A stretch of 64,000 nucleotides of DNA from assembly GCA_020091685.1 (NCBI GenBank), contig CM034609.1, positions 21,835,204-21,899,203 on the forward strand, in the 5' to 3' direction. The notes beneath the pieces are model-generated. The model ran no database searches. It saw nothing but the letters and a program-made list of their open reading frames with translations, and had not been told where the DNA came from. Below, in pieces: positions 36,801-48,260 of the stretch. This stretch comes from Lutjanus erythropterus. Its lineage: Eukaryota > Chordata > Actinopteri > Lutjaniformes > Lutjanidae. The translations under genes and the position numbers were made by a program. Every line of letters begins with the position of its first letter. Positions within the stretch are counted from its first letter, which is position 1.

Positions 36801-39800
36801 ACTGTCAGAGTGCAAGGACTGTCTGCTACAGAGGAGCTGAGGATAAATGGTAAACACAAAAACTACGTGTCACTTTTCATACTGTTTGCACGCAGTTCAC
36901 TCTAATGGTTCCCTACATCTCTATGGTTTTCAATAACTTTAAAAATAGTTTATTTTTGTTCTCTACAGTCAGAGGAGAATGGACCCCTTTGGTGGTGTTG
37001 GCTGAGCAGTGTGGCTACACGCTGGACAGACAAGATGCTGAGATTGTTTTCACAGCTCCATTCAGTTCATGTGGCATCACTTTAAAGGTGAATTTCAGAA
37101 AAGACACCTCATGAGACATGCAGAACTGTTTTTTTTAAATGTCTCATTAGCACATTTTGAGGTAATATACTATACTACTATATATTATACATTTTTCTGC
37201 TCTTTAATCCAAACCCAAAGCTATCTTTCCCAATGCTTGTGCGTGTGTTTCTGTCATAAGGTGATACATGACTGTCTTTTTTCTTTATTTTGCACAATTT
37301 AAAAGAGAAAAGTAACAAAGTTTAAAGGAGCTACTGGCCTCTGCATCCATATGCACGGTCCTCATGATAACTTCATGTATGTGGTTATTTTAAGTACAGT
37401 CTCACACAGAAAATCTCTGATCTTCTTCCAGGGTGGAACGTATACACTTTCTATTCAAATGAGAGAGAAGACGTTCACACTGGCCTGTCCCACCTCTCCC
37501 CCTGAAGATCTCCCAGTAACCCGTCAGCCTCTGGTCACTACCCCTCATCATATAACGAGAGTACCAGCAGAGCCTCTGGAGCCTTTTCCATGGGCTCCAC
37601 CTTTCTATCTTGCCCCACCGTATTATCCCCACCCAACATATTACTACAAGAATCCTATTCTGGACAGACATGATGCATATACCCCTCTTACTCCCTCCTC
37701 TTCAACTCCTGAACCCACGCTTGGTCCACAGCCTTTCCCACCTGTTGTATCCCAGCCGCACTATCAGGACTACTACTCCCACGAGATTCCTGTACAGGAG
37801 TTTTATAAACATTTCAACGCCCACAGTTCTCTCTCATCCACAGATGAAGTGGAGGATTCGAGTCTGGTGCAGCCAGATCTGCAACAAAAGCAAGAAAACC
37901 CTGTTTTAGGTGTCTCTGAGAAGCCGAGTGCTCCACATTCTTCCTCCTCAGATACAGGCTTTCCCATCCAGGTTCCTCCTCTCCAGACCCCCAGCCATGC
38001 GGTCACTCAGTACTATCACTACTACCATCATCCTAAAATCCCTCTTCCTGACCCACCTCAAGACCCTCATCCAGCTCCTGAGGTTCCTTCTTTAACTAAT
38101 CCTCAGAACCCACTGCTGCCCCGCAGTGTCCAACAGTCTGAGGCTCTCAGCAGGTTTAACTCAGACCAGTTCTTTGAGCCTGTGCCTGAGGCTGCCTTTC
38201 ATCCTTACACCCCTCCAACAACTGCGCCTTATACCCCTTATCCTCCAGAGCCCTATCCATACCACTACCTCTCTTACTTTCCACATATTGCTTGGGGTGA
38301 GGCCAAAAGATCGAGTCCTGACAAGGCCGCAAAAACAAAATTGTCTGATCGTGAACACACAAAGGCAAGCACTCTTGTTCGCCCAATTCCTCGTTCATCA
38401 CATCAAGGTCATGACGAATACAAGTTAAATCCAAACCTAGATGATAAAACCAGCCCAGAGTGGTTCAAACATCCACTTTTGTCTGATGATGTAAAAGTTG
38501 AGCTGGAGCCTCTTGAACCAGGTTTTCATCATGAACAACACTCTCTCCTGACTCCATCCCCCAACCATAATCTTCCTCCCTACCCGTACCACTACATCCC
38601 TTATTATTACTATTATCAGATGTATTATGGACCTGAGAGTTATCCTGCATCTCCAAGTTCATCCAAAGAAGCTTTAGACCATTTGCTTCAAACATCCTCC
38701 TCCCCAACACAACATCTGTCCTATGGCAAACCTCAAACCACTATTCCACCCACAAAGTCAAGGGATGATGTTCACCATGGCCCCATACACCCATATTATG
38801 ACTATTACCAGCTCTACTTCAAGCCTAAAGTGTCTGTAGACAACCAGGACTCAAAGTCAGAATCTCAGCTTCACTCGCAGTCTGACTACAGCTGGGTGGA
38901 GTGGCTGATTCATGCTGCTGAGACAGGATATCCCAGTATTCCTCAGTCAAGTCCTTTTCATAGCATCTATCCCCATGGTATCGATCAGCAACATCCATAT
39001 GATCAGCTTGGGCATCCTGATGGAGAAGAAGCAGCAGAGAGGCTGGATAATGAAAGGAAAGGTAAATGGTGACATAGAAATGTCTCTGATATATATATAT
39101 ATTTTTTTGTTGTCTTGCTGTTCACATTGTTTTTGAAATGTGGTCAATATCAGATTCCAGTGTGAACTGGTCACAGTCCTGAACTGGCCTGCATGTGCAA
39201 AAGAACAGTAAGAAAGGATGTGTTTCGATCACCTCGTAGTTCCCTGTGAAGTGGACTCCAGAGGGTGTTCAATCATGTTAAGTAAGACTCCAAACCATAG
39301 GGAGAAAAACATGATCACTTCAAAGGTAATTATGAACTGTGGAAGAAGGATGGAAAGTGAACAGGTCTTCAATTTGCAGGAAGTTTACAAGCAAGATTAC
39401 ACATAAGCCATCGTGCCAAAATCAAACAACTGAGCTCACAAGGTTTTACATCCCTTAAATGTTATTATTTATTGTTAATTTAAAAAATATGATATGATTA
39501 AAACACCTTTAGTTAGCGCCATAATAATGTCTAATTTAGGAAGTTTATATTTAGTTTTGGAGTCAAAGATGACATAATATAAATAATACATTACAGTAGT
39601 CAGCATATTATCTTTTTTGGAATGCACTATATATCTTGTAAATGAATCAAGTCACATGTATTCACAACTTGCATTGCAATTTCAAAAGTATAAGTTTTGT
39701 AATGTACCAGTTTTTGTTTTGTTTCAGTCATGTAAAATTTCCACACTTGGAGCAAAAGGTATCCTGGTGTTTTACATGATCAAACTAACGACTGGAGGAA

Positions 39801-42800
39801 TGATGTCTGTGTTGGTGATGTTGCAGGGTCTTCCAAATAGACCGTATTCCTGCTCCCTGCTCAGGAATGTCAGAGGCATTTTGTCAAAAGAAGTTTCCTT
39901 AACTAAGTACCCCCTGGATCAGAACTCAGCCAAAGGCTTCACACGCAGCACGCTGTCGTTTGAAAGTAAATGTGGAGACCACTGAAGTTGGCGTTTATCT
40001 ATAAACTGATGTGCACTGGAAGCCAGTGAATTTGTGAGCTGATGATGATGAAGATGAGGAAAAGGAGAGCCAAATTTTTAATTATCACTTTTTGTGGAGC
40101 AATGGCTGCTACTTCTGTAAGGAGGTGTGTGTGTGGATGCAGTCGGAGCCAGGAGTGGTGGGATTGTGATGCGTATGGCTTCACAGAAACAAATTTCTTC
40201 CAAAATTTCAGGACGCCAAGGGCAACTTTTAACTAAATCTGTCTTCACAAGATTCTTGTAGTGAGTGACAGAAAAGTCGCATGAATTCTCATATGGCCGT
40301 TCAAACTGTTGGCGCATTGCAAAAGAAATCTGACCTGAATTTGATTTAGAACCACATAAAAAATCAGATTCCATGTGATTTGTGCTGTGCCAAGAAGTAG
40401 CTTTTGGTCCAAGCGTCTTCACTTCAGATCACCACCAGAGGGCAGAACATTATTAACACATTGTCCTTATAGGGTTTTTGTTTTGTGCAAGCTCATCAGC
40501 TGAAATTCCTATCGACTGTGTTGACATGACAAAAAAACCCTTGAATCTTGATAAAGATCCAGCAGCCTGTTCTGGCTGTAACTGTATATATTCTGTCATC
40601 CATCATGCTGATATAAATAACCTATCAAATATAACTAGCTCTCCTCTCTTTACTCCCTGTGCTCAGATCAACTCAAGGCCGACTTGTACCCTCCCTCTGC
40701 CTCACCCTGTGGCCTTGGCTCTGTGTCAGATTTCGACTGCATCGTCTCTTCAGACTGTTGTGCATACCCTGTGAAGGGTGCGTCTCTCCCAAAACGGATC
40801 TTGTCAACACACGTCCAACAGAAATGAACTGACAAAGAAAATCTGTGCACCGTCAGGCTGCAAGCCGACGCCCAAGCCGCAGAACGGAAAAAATTAAATT
40901 GATTGTGATCTTTGCCCATTCTTGAATATTCAGGCTGTGCATGTGTTTGTGTGTCCACAGATTGTACAGTGGGACAGTATTTAATCTTTGCAGTGCCTGA
41001 CCCAGCTCATCCCTCTGAGGTCAGTAATGTGTCCTGCACACTGCAGAGGGTAACCTCTGACCCTGACATCTACATTGTCCCCCTGGACGGCTGTGGAGTA
41101 AACAGACACGTAAGGCACACTTCCACTGTATCTAGACCACACAGTGTAGAGCTTCAAACAGGCCAGACCACTGTGATGATACATTATGAAAGTTAGGCAA
41201 CTTTAATATGGCCAAATGGAGCAATGCTTTAACCTCACTTCTGCTCACTTGCAGCCAACTGGAGTGACATGTATCAGATTTTTGCTTTGTGAAATTATGT
41301 AAACCATTTTTCCAACGTCATATCCTTGTTAGGTGTTTGGTCAGACAGTTGTGCATCTGTTGGCGGTCCAGGGTTCTGTACATGAGAACTCTCCTGTCAG
41401 GTATGTTTTAAAGGACATTTTATATAAATGTGTTTAATTCAGAGAAAGAGGTTGGCATCTTATGCCACCATCTATTTTTTCAGGGCATGTTTTGTTTGTG
41501 TTCTCTCTAATTTGGCTATGAGGTCAAACATTTGCATTGCAGCCTACACTGTGGCACAAGTTTTAACATCTGTCCCTTTGCTAGATACTAGTTCGGCCTG
41601 AGTGATATTGCTTATAAATAATATCCCTATTTTTAAGCTGCTCTAAGATATACAATATGAATATTCTGGAAATTCTCAAATGGTGCAAACATTATGATTA
41701 GTAAAATGTATGTATTTATGCAGCAGTAATATTAATACAAAAACATGACGTATAATAGTAAAACACTGACTGGGAAAGTTTTGCTACACAATGACTTACT
41801 TACTGTGACTTGACTTTCTGTAATTACTATATTGTAGGTTTCACTATTGGTCAAAAACATTAATGTGATGTCATTTTCGATAAATAATCATCAGCAGTGT
41901 GGATATAATGACTAAGTGGGCAAAAGCAAACAATAGAACAGCTAGAACAGTCTGTGAAGTTCAGGAAATGTCATCCCTTTATAATAATGCAGCCTGTAAA
42001 ACCAGGAGGACAACATATCCAAGTATACTGATATCCAAAATCTAAGACAATATTTAGTGCCTTTTTGATGCCTTTTAATCTTCTTTCTAATCTTATGTCT
42101 GTGAGATACACGTGGTAATGATCCAGAAATAAATAATGTTTTGTTTTTGTTGACACTCCTATATAATTGAACCTGAACAATCTCAATCACATCATGTTGG
42201 CAGGACAGATTATAAAACAGGACAGATTAAATATTATAGTAGTGAAGGCAGTCATGTCAGGATACTTAAGTAGAAAACCACATTTATTATTCAAATTTAA
42301 CATATTTTCATACTTGAAGCACAACAGAATAATGCACAAGCACCTTAACAAAAACAGTTCGAAGCATTTTTATCTGAGATTATTGAAAAAGGTAGAATTG
42401 TTTTTCTACTACATTTCATTCTTGTCAGTAGGAGGTGCTGAAGCAGCCCTCTTTCCACACCCATGTTTGAGTTAGATTTTTTTCTTTATTTATCACTCAT
42501 GAGCACCTTTACAGGCTTGCATTTTTCTGTTGTTGGCTGTGTGGTGCAAATTATTTCTACCACTTTTAGATGTAATTGTTTTTAGCCAATTAGTTCTTTT
42601 TTGTTCTCTTGGAATGCATTGGCCGATGACTTACACAAATCATCTATAAACAGCAGTCTGCTTGTGCAATAAAAGGCAAAAATATCTCTGAATACTGGCT
42701 TTCTTGTCCACTCATGTTTGACATCACAGGAAGTTGTGAAACTCTCAGATGGCAAATTTTTCAGGAAGTGAATTTGCCCTGGCCTTGATGTCAATGTGTT

Positions 42801-45800
42801 TTTTTTTTTTTACATTCGTGTCCTATAATTGGAGACATAATCCCTAAAGCAAAAGTGTCACAATTTACCAAATTTGCAGATATTGGAATAAAAATCTGCA
42901 GAAGTTTGCTGGGAAGTGAAAGGCAGAAATGATCATCTTCAGACAGGAAATACCACTGCCATTATTCAAAACAGCTGCTCACAAAACGACACCAGATGCA
43001 CATAGATGCATCTCCACCTTCTGGGCCACTGAGAGAGAAAAGATGCAACATTAATGCATAACAAAAGCATAGTTTCAAAATAGTAAAGATGTCATAATTA
43101 TATGCCATTAAACTCATTACTGTATATAAAAGATTCTCAGCTTAGCTTGGGATGTTGGCAGGCTCTGCATTCATGCTGCTGTCAGATTTACAATGGCCCA
43201 TTGTTTTTCAGATTCAGACATTTTGTTATCCCAAGTGAGAAATTTGACTAGGGGTCAGGGGGTACAAGATAAAAACAGCACAAGTTCAAAAACAAAAGTA
43301 CAAAGGCAAGAAGAATGTAAATCTTTGCTGTACATATACAGAATACAGTAAAAGACAAAACACCCTGTAAAATTTGTAAAGTGCCCGTGTTGATCTGCAG
43401 GTTGATGGTGGAATGTAGCTCCTCTCCAGGTTCTCCTGGTGAAGTGAGACTCCATGTTTTGGATCAGCCTCTTCCACCTCCTGTTCAGTCAACGCCAGCC
43501 ACAGTCACTGCACAACTGAGAATCGCCACAGGTGATTGTTTTCTCTCTATCCTCTTTTAAGCCTTTTGACATTTTCATCTGGTGCACAGCCACTTGATGA
43601 CAGAGTAACATCTACTCGCTGCTGAACGGACTGTATTGTTTTCCCGCACAGATGAGTCCTTCATCAGCTTCCACCCTGAGGCTCATCTGCCTCTTAGCAA
43701 CATTCGAGGCAGACCAGTTTATGTGGAAGTGAGCCTGCTGGACCCCCCAGAGCTCGGCCTGGTGCTGCTGGTTCACTCCTGCCTGGCTTACACTCAGGCT
43801 CCGTACACCAGCTGGATGCTCGTTCATGATGGGTATGTCATACAGAGATAAACGTAAATGAATGGAGTTAACTTGATCAAATGTGAATTGTTTGTATTGT
43901 GATCAGCCGTGGTCATCACGGATGAGGACTAAGCAGGATGATTGTTTGACATAATCCTGTGAAAAGATTATAGCAAGCTGTAGTCAAAGACCAGTTTAAC
44001 ACTTGACAGTGTTTAAGTCCTTCTGTGTTTTCTCACTGATGATGCTTTATAGTCACAAAGCTTTAGTTTTAAGAAAAACCAATTCATTCATGCCCTTTGG
44101 CTTTTTAAATATGTAACATCTTATGCCTACACAGAAGTTAATACTTCTACATTGTTGAGTTAGTGTGTTATTCTGCTACACCAGACTCCTGACTTTCTGA
44201 TGATAGGAGCTCATTTGTGATATGCAGTGTTGTATTATGGGACTGTTTGAATCTGCATGAAGCTGCAGGAGTCAACGGGCTGTGTCAGTATATTATCTCT
44301 TCTCCTTCGTATACCAATATATTTTGTATTTTCATTGAATTTAGGTGACATCTGACCAGCCAATGCCAAAATTATGGAAAGGATAGTTGCCCCTCCAGTA
44401 TTGGGCCTAATCCCAGAATCAAACTGCATCAGTGTGATAAAGTCCTGAGTCTGACAGACTGTGGATGTTGGATCAGCGGTGTGAACAAAAACTTTTTATT
44501 CATTTAATGTCATATCTCATGGTGACAAAATGATTCTGTAACCACAACACCTCTCAAAGCTTTGATGGAAAGGCTACTTTATTTTTGCCCCCTTTCACAG
44601 TTTAATGTCTGCTACATGTTTTGTGACTCTAATCAAAAAAAAAAAACCCAGGTGATCTTCACTCAAATGTAAGCAGGGTGAGAAAAAGTGTCCACACTCT
44701 CCGCTGATAAATTGTGCAGGTTGTGAAAAAGTGGAGGCCATTAACTGCTTGAACAACATGACAGAGGTGCAGTGGGTCTCTCTGAGCATGTCATGGTCCA
44801 CCTGATTCCTGCATACAACAGGGTTTCCCTCTGTTGTGAGGAGATCCACGCAGTGGGACAGTTAAGCTGTGGGAGATCTTCAGATGTGTTTGTACTGACT
44901 TGGATGTTTTGAGGACTGTCAACAGCCTGGATGAGTTCACTGGCTAAGACATGCATCAGAGGCTCTGAGGACTGCTATATAAAAACTGACAAACCAGCCA
45001 AGGTTGCGAAAGGAAGATGCATTTTAAAGTGTGGACAGGTTTAATGAGTCAAAGTACAGGTTTAGCAAGGTGTGAGAGAGGAGTGAGAGAAGCTAAATGA
45101 CTGTATTTCGATTCTAGTTCTCAGCCAGCAACTTTGCTTCGGTCTGAAAGGGGCTCAGAAGTTCACAAACTACAAATCTAAAGCCCACACACTCCATGAA
45201 TGATTGTTTTGAAAGATAAGGAACAGTCCATGCACCATCACCCACGATGCTCTCCACCAGGTCCAGCTCATCAGCTCCACCTTCTCCTGACTGGACCTCT
45301 CTTCAACTGCCAGCCTCTCCTAATAACCCTTGATTAGTACACCTCTTTCATTTAAATAATATTGTACATATTTTAAGAATATTTCTCCAAAATTTTTGAT
45401 TTTGCTTCTTGACTTACAGTACTTTTTTACTTTTCTACTTACTATGTTTGTTATGTACCAAAACAGCAAGTCAAAGTCAAATTCCTCTTACGTGAAAACT
45501 GTCTTGGCAATAAAACTGATTCTGATCGTTACCACCTCTGACATGGTGACATGCTCAAAAGACATAAATCTGTCAGTGTAAAGCCAGATTCTTGACAACT
45601 ATTGGCCACTTTGCCATGACATTTTGTATTCACGGTTCTCGGGGAATGATTTATAAGGTGCCTCAAAAACGAAGCTGAAATTTCATAAGTCTCCAGTGAA
45701 CTTTAATGCTTTCTCAAGGATGAATCCTAAAGTTTTGGAGGAATCTAATCAAACTGTAAGCAGTTTTCCAGCTGTAAATCCAAATAAGAAAATTCTACTT

Positions 45801-46753
45801 TTTGCATGTTATTTCTTATTTTGTCGGTTCCGGTTGTAACCGTCCCTTCACCATTTTGTGTTTTGCAGCTGTCGGGGTGATAACCAACTACTTCCTTCCC
45901 CACATCCTGACCACATCCTGAGGATCAGAGTCACCAGCTTCCTCTCTCTGCCCTCAGCAAGTTCCCCCTACGTGACTAAGGGAGGACACACTCACCTGAA
46001 AGACCCAGAGGTACCTCCCGCTAAACAAACATTTTTAAACAAGTAAACCTATATTCTTGTCTTTGAAGCGACTTATAATGTGGCTCTTTCAAGTTCAGGC
46101 TGCCTACAATAAAGAACGTCCATAATGGTGGCTACATGTAGACGGGGATTACTGTAATTATGAAGTAAAACCACTGCTATCTTTTTTTCTCCCTTCAGAT
46201 CTTCTTTGTATGCTTGACTGAAGTGTGCTCTAGTGCAGACGGTGACTGCGCTGTAGGCTGCATTAACGGTAAGTTTATCACAGAGGAAACATACAGGAGA
46301 AATGGAGGCTTCTTTAGAGATATTTTCACTTGGGGATATAATAAGAGTTATGAATTAAGACTTGAGACTTGAAAGGAAAACTAGTGTCCTTACAAATCCT
46401 ACTACTGCAACCAACAATAAATCTGTGATTCACTTAGCATTTTCTACACAAATGCTGCACAGATGGACCCTTTTTGAATGCACTAAATACTATATTGTGT
46501 AATCTTACGGCCAGATAATACTTTCTAAGTAGCCAAGTAAGTAATTATATTTCACTATGAATTGCATCATTCCTAAGAGCTTCACAAACATGGCTTTCTC
46601 AAAGCCAATAACACAATACAACAAGTCAGCTCAAATATGGTCACAGAAGAATCAGACTGATGGCATGTTTGAGCACGTATGAGTAAAAATGTGACTCATC
46701 AGATACATCGCCACATTAACTTTTTTTTTTCCATTATAGGTCCCAATGAATGA
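33838..46753 (+). CDS. Secreted zona pellucida-module protein with Tyr/Pro-rich region
   Basis: Fourteen coding exons: 33838-34348, 35170-35310, 35600-35718, 36669-36849, 36969-37087, 37432-39061, 40667-40777, 40961-41109, 41333-41400, 43401-43531, 43652-43832, 45869-46010, 46199-46268, 46740-46753; 1188 aa, every junction GT/AG and in frame. Order: signal peptide (1-29, hydrophobic core FGVLLIYTITTITL); basic Ser/Thr-rich stretch to about 170; two ZP-N-like blocks (about 195-275 and 300-385), each with a QCGY motif; Tyr/Pro/His-rich region to 900; trefoil-like exon 901-937; ZP-N with four cysteines (938-1015); ZP-C with HSCLAY, GC, and a closing Cys cluster. ZP modules polymerise into egg coats or other extracellular matrices. 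No furin site, membrane segment or GPI signal follows the last cysteine; the chain ends INGPNE. The architecture recalls ZP1/ZP4 (trefoil plus ZP) with extra ZP-N repeats as in ZPAX; orthology undecided. Confidence 0.85.
36140..36375. repeat. MITE-like repeat in ZP-gene intron
   Basis: Contains gatattgcaattgcgatatt and ends with ttattcgtgcagccctgatt, the inverted form of a CAGGGCTGCACGA terminus. Related to 3690-4012. Confidence 0.45.
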
Positions 46754-46760
46754 GCAATCA

Positions 46761-46766
46761 AATAAA
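46761..46766 (+). terminator. Poly(A) signal of ZP gene
   Basis: AATAAA begins seven bases after the TGA (46751-46753), followed by a T/G-rich stretch at 46785-46805 suitable as a downstream element. Very short 3' UTRs are typical of fish egg-coat ZP genes. Confidence 0.8.
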
Positions 46767-46860
46767 GGTACTTTTATACAGCTGTACTCTTGTTTTGTTT
46801 TATGGAAATGACAAAGACACAAGTCTTTCTGAACAAGAGGTAAAAGCCCTCTGTGGAATA

Positions 46861-46866
46861 TTTATT
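46861..46866 (-). terminator. Candidate poly(A) signal of tetraspanin gene
   Basis: AATAAA on the minus strand; a second copy is at 46963-46968. This gives a 3' UTR of about 1.3-1.4 kb after the distal stop, ending within about 100 bp of the convergent ZP gene's signal. The stretch 46870-48260 shows no exon and is read as this 3' UTR. Confidence 0.5.
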
Positions 46867-48260
46867 TCAAAAATTGTGAACTTAAAAACAATATAGTGCA
46901 GCGCCAATGTTAGTAGAACAGAGTACAAAGAAATTAAAACAAGCAATGCAAGACAGTCAGGCTTTATTTTATACTGAATATAGTTCTGTTTGGCTTTTGG
47001 CAGTAATGGGAACATGTGGGAATGAACAAGTTTAACATAATTACCTGTTAATGATGAAATGTTTCCGTTAGATTCAAGCCACTGTTTACTTAATGCTTCA
47101 CTGCTCTGAAACAACACAACACTTAAAAAATGTATACAGTCAGTTTAACAGAACCTGATGACTTAAAGTCTGTGGAATATTTCTGTCACACTCAGGAAGG
47201 TGCTTTGTTTATGACCAGTCCAGCCCTCTTTGGGAATGGACAAATTAAATGGAATGCCTTTTTTCCCTTTTTCTTCCTTTTTTGTAAAATAAAAAAATAA
47301 AAAATGTGTGTATATATGTGCAAAAAACAGCAATAATGGGCTACACTGGCTCAATTCTTATTCTTTATGGGGATCAAATAACACCATCATGATCCCACAG
47401 AAATCCATAAATTGAGCGAAACTAATCAAGTAAACTAATAGGAGCCACCTTTGTCTGAGGAGACCTACAGTCTCAGACTTTGAAGACCCCTGCCTTGGCA
47501 TACCACTGTAACATTACAAGACTACAGAGTAGAAATAATTGATAGTAAAAAGAAAATGAAGCCAACTCCCCCAGCATTATAGTTTGACAACTTAAAAAAA
47601 ATAGCTTGAAAGTATTTTAAAGAAAATGGTCCCTTTTGCATTTGTCTAAATCTTAAAACCCAAACAGTGAAATTTTCCAGTGGCTCAGTGAGTATTTAAC
47701 TCTTCCTCATGCAGCAACAGACCAAAGCACGAAACTTGAGCAGCAATGTCACAGAGCTGCTGCCATGATGGTGCAACAGAACCGCTAAAATGTGTAACAG
47801 AGTCTCTCATTCTCTTCCAAACAGTTTGTTATAAAAGCTATGTGTTCTCAGCCTCAGATTACTTCTCGTATCCCCACAATGATGTAGAGGCCTGTCAGGC
47901 TAGAAAGCACATGCTGTCTAGCTGTGACAGTTTCTAGTTGGATGAATAATGGCTAATTATAAGCAACATCAATTTCAACAGGAGTTGCTGCATGCTTATT
48001 TAAAAAAGAAAGCACAATAAAATGTTAAGTACCTGCTTTGTTCAGGCCTGTTGACAGAAATTGTTCCCTGTCTTCACAATTATTAGCACAATGTAATGTT
48101 TTAGGATATAAAAATGCAATTTTCACACCAGTTCTAAAACTAGCGTGATCAGTAGTACATATACAGAGAAAAATCTGTAGACATTTATTTGCTGGATGAG
48201 CCAGTGATGGTCTTGATTGAGGAGGCAGAGGGGGTAAGGGTTGCGAACGGACTCCTCTTC

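Noticed and set aside
38156-38434. Minus-strand open frames opposite the Tyr-rich ZP exon
   Set aside because: Composition shadows of the repetitive coding strand.
39725-39985. Open frame after an acceptor-like ttgtttcag in the ZP intron
   Set aside because: The upstream ZP exon ends in phase 1, which would put a stop two codons in; the open phase cannot be joined.
44595-44956. Two overlapping minus-strand open frames in a ZP-gene intron
   Set aside because: Peptides match nothing I know and overlap each other in different frames; no supporting splice sites.
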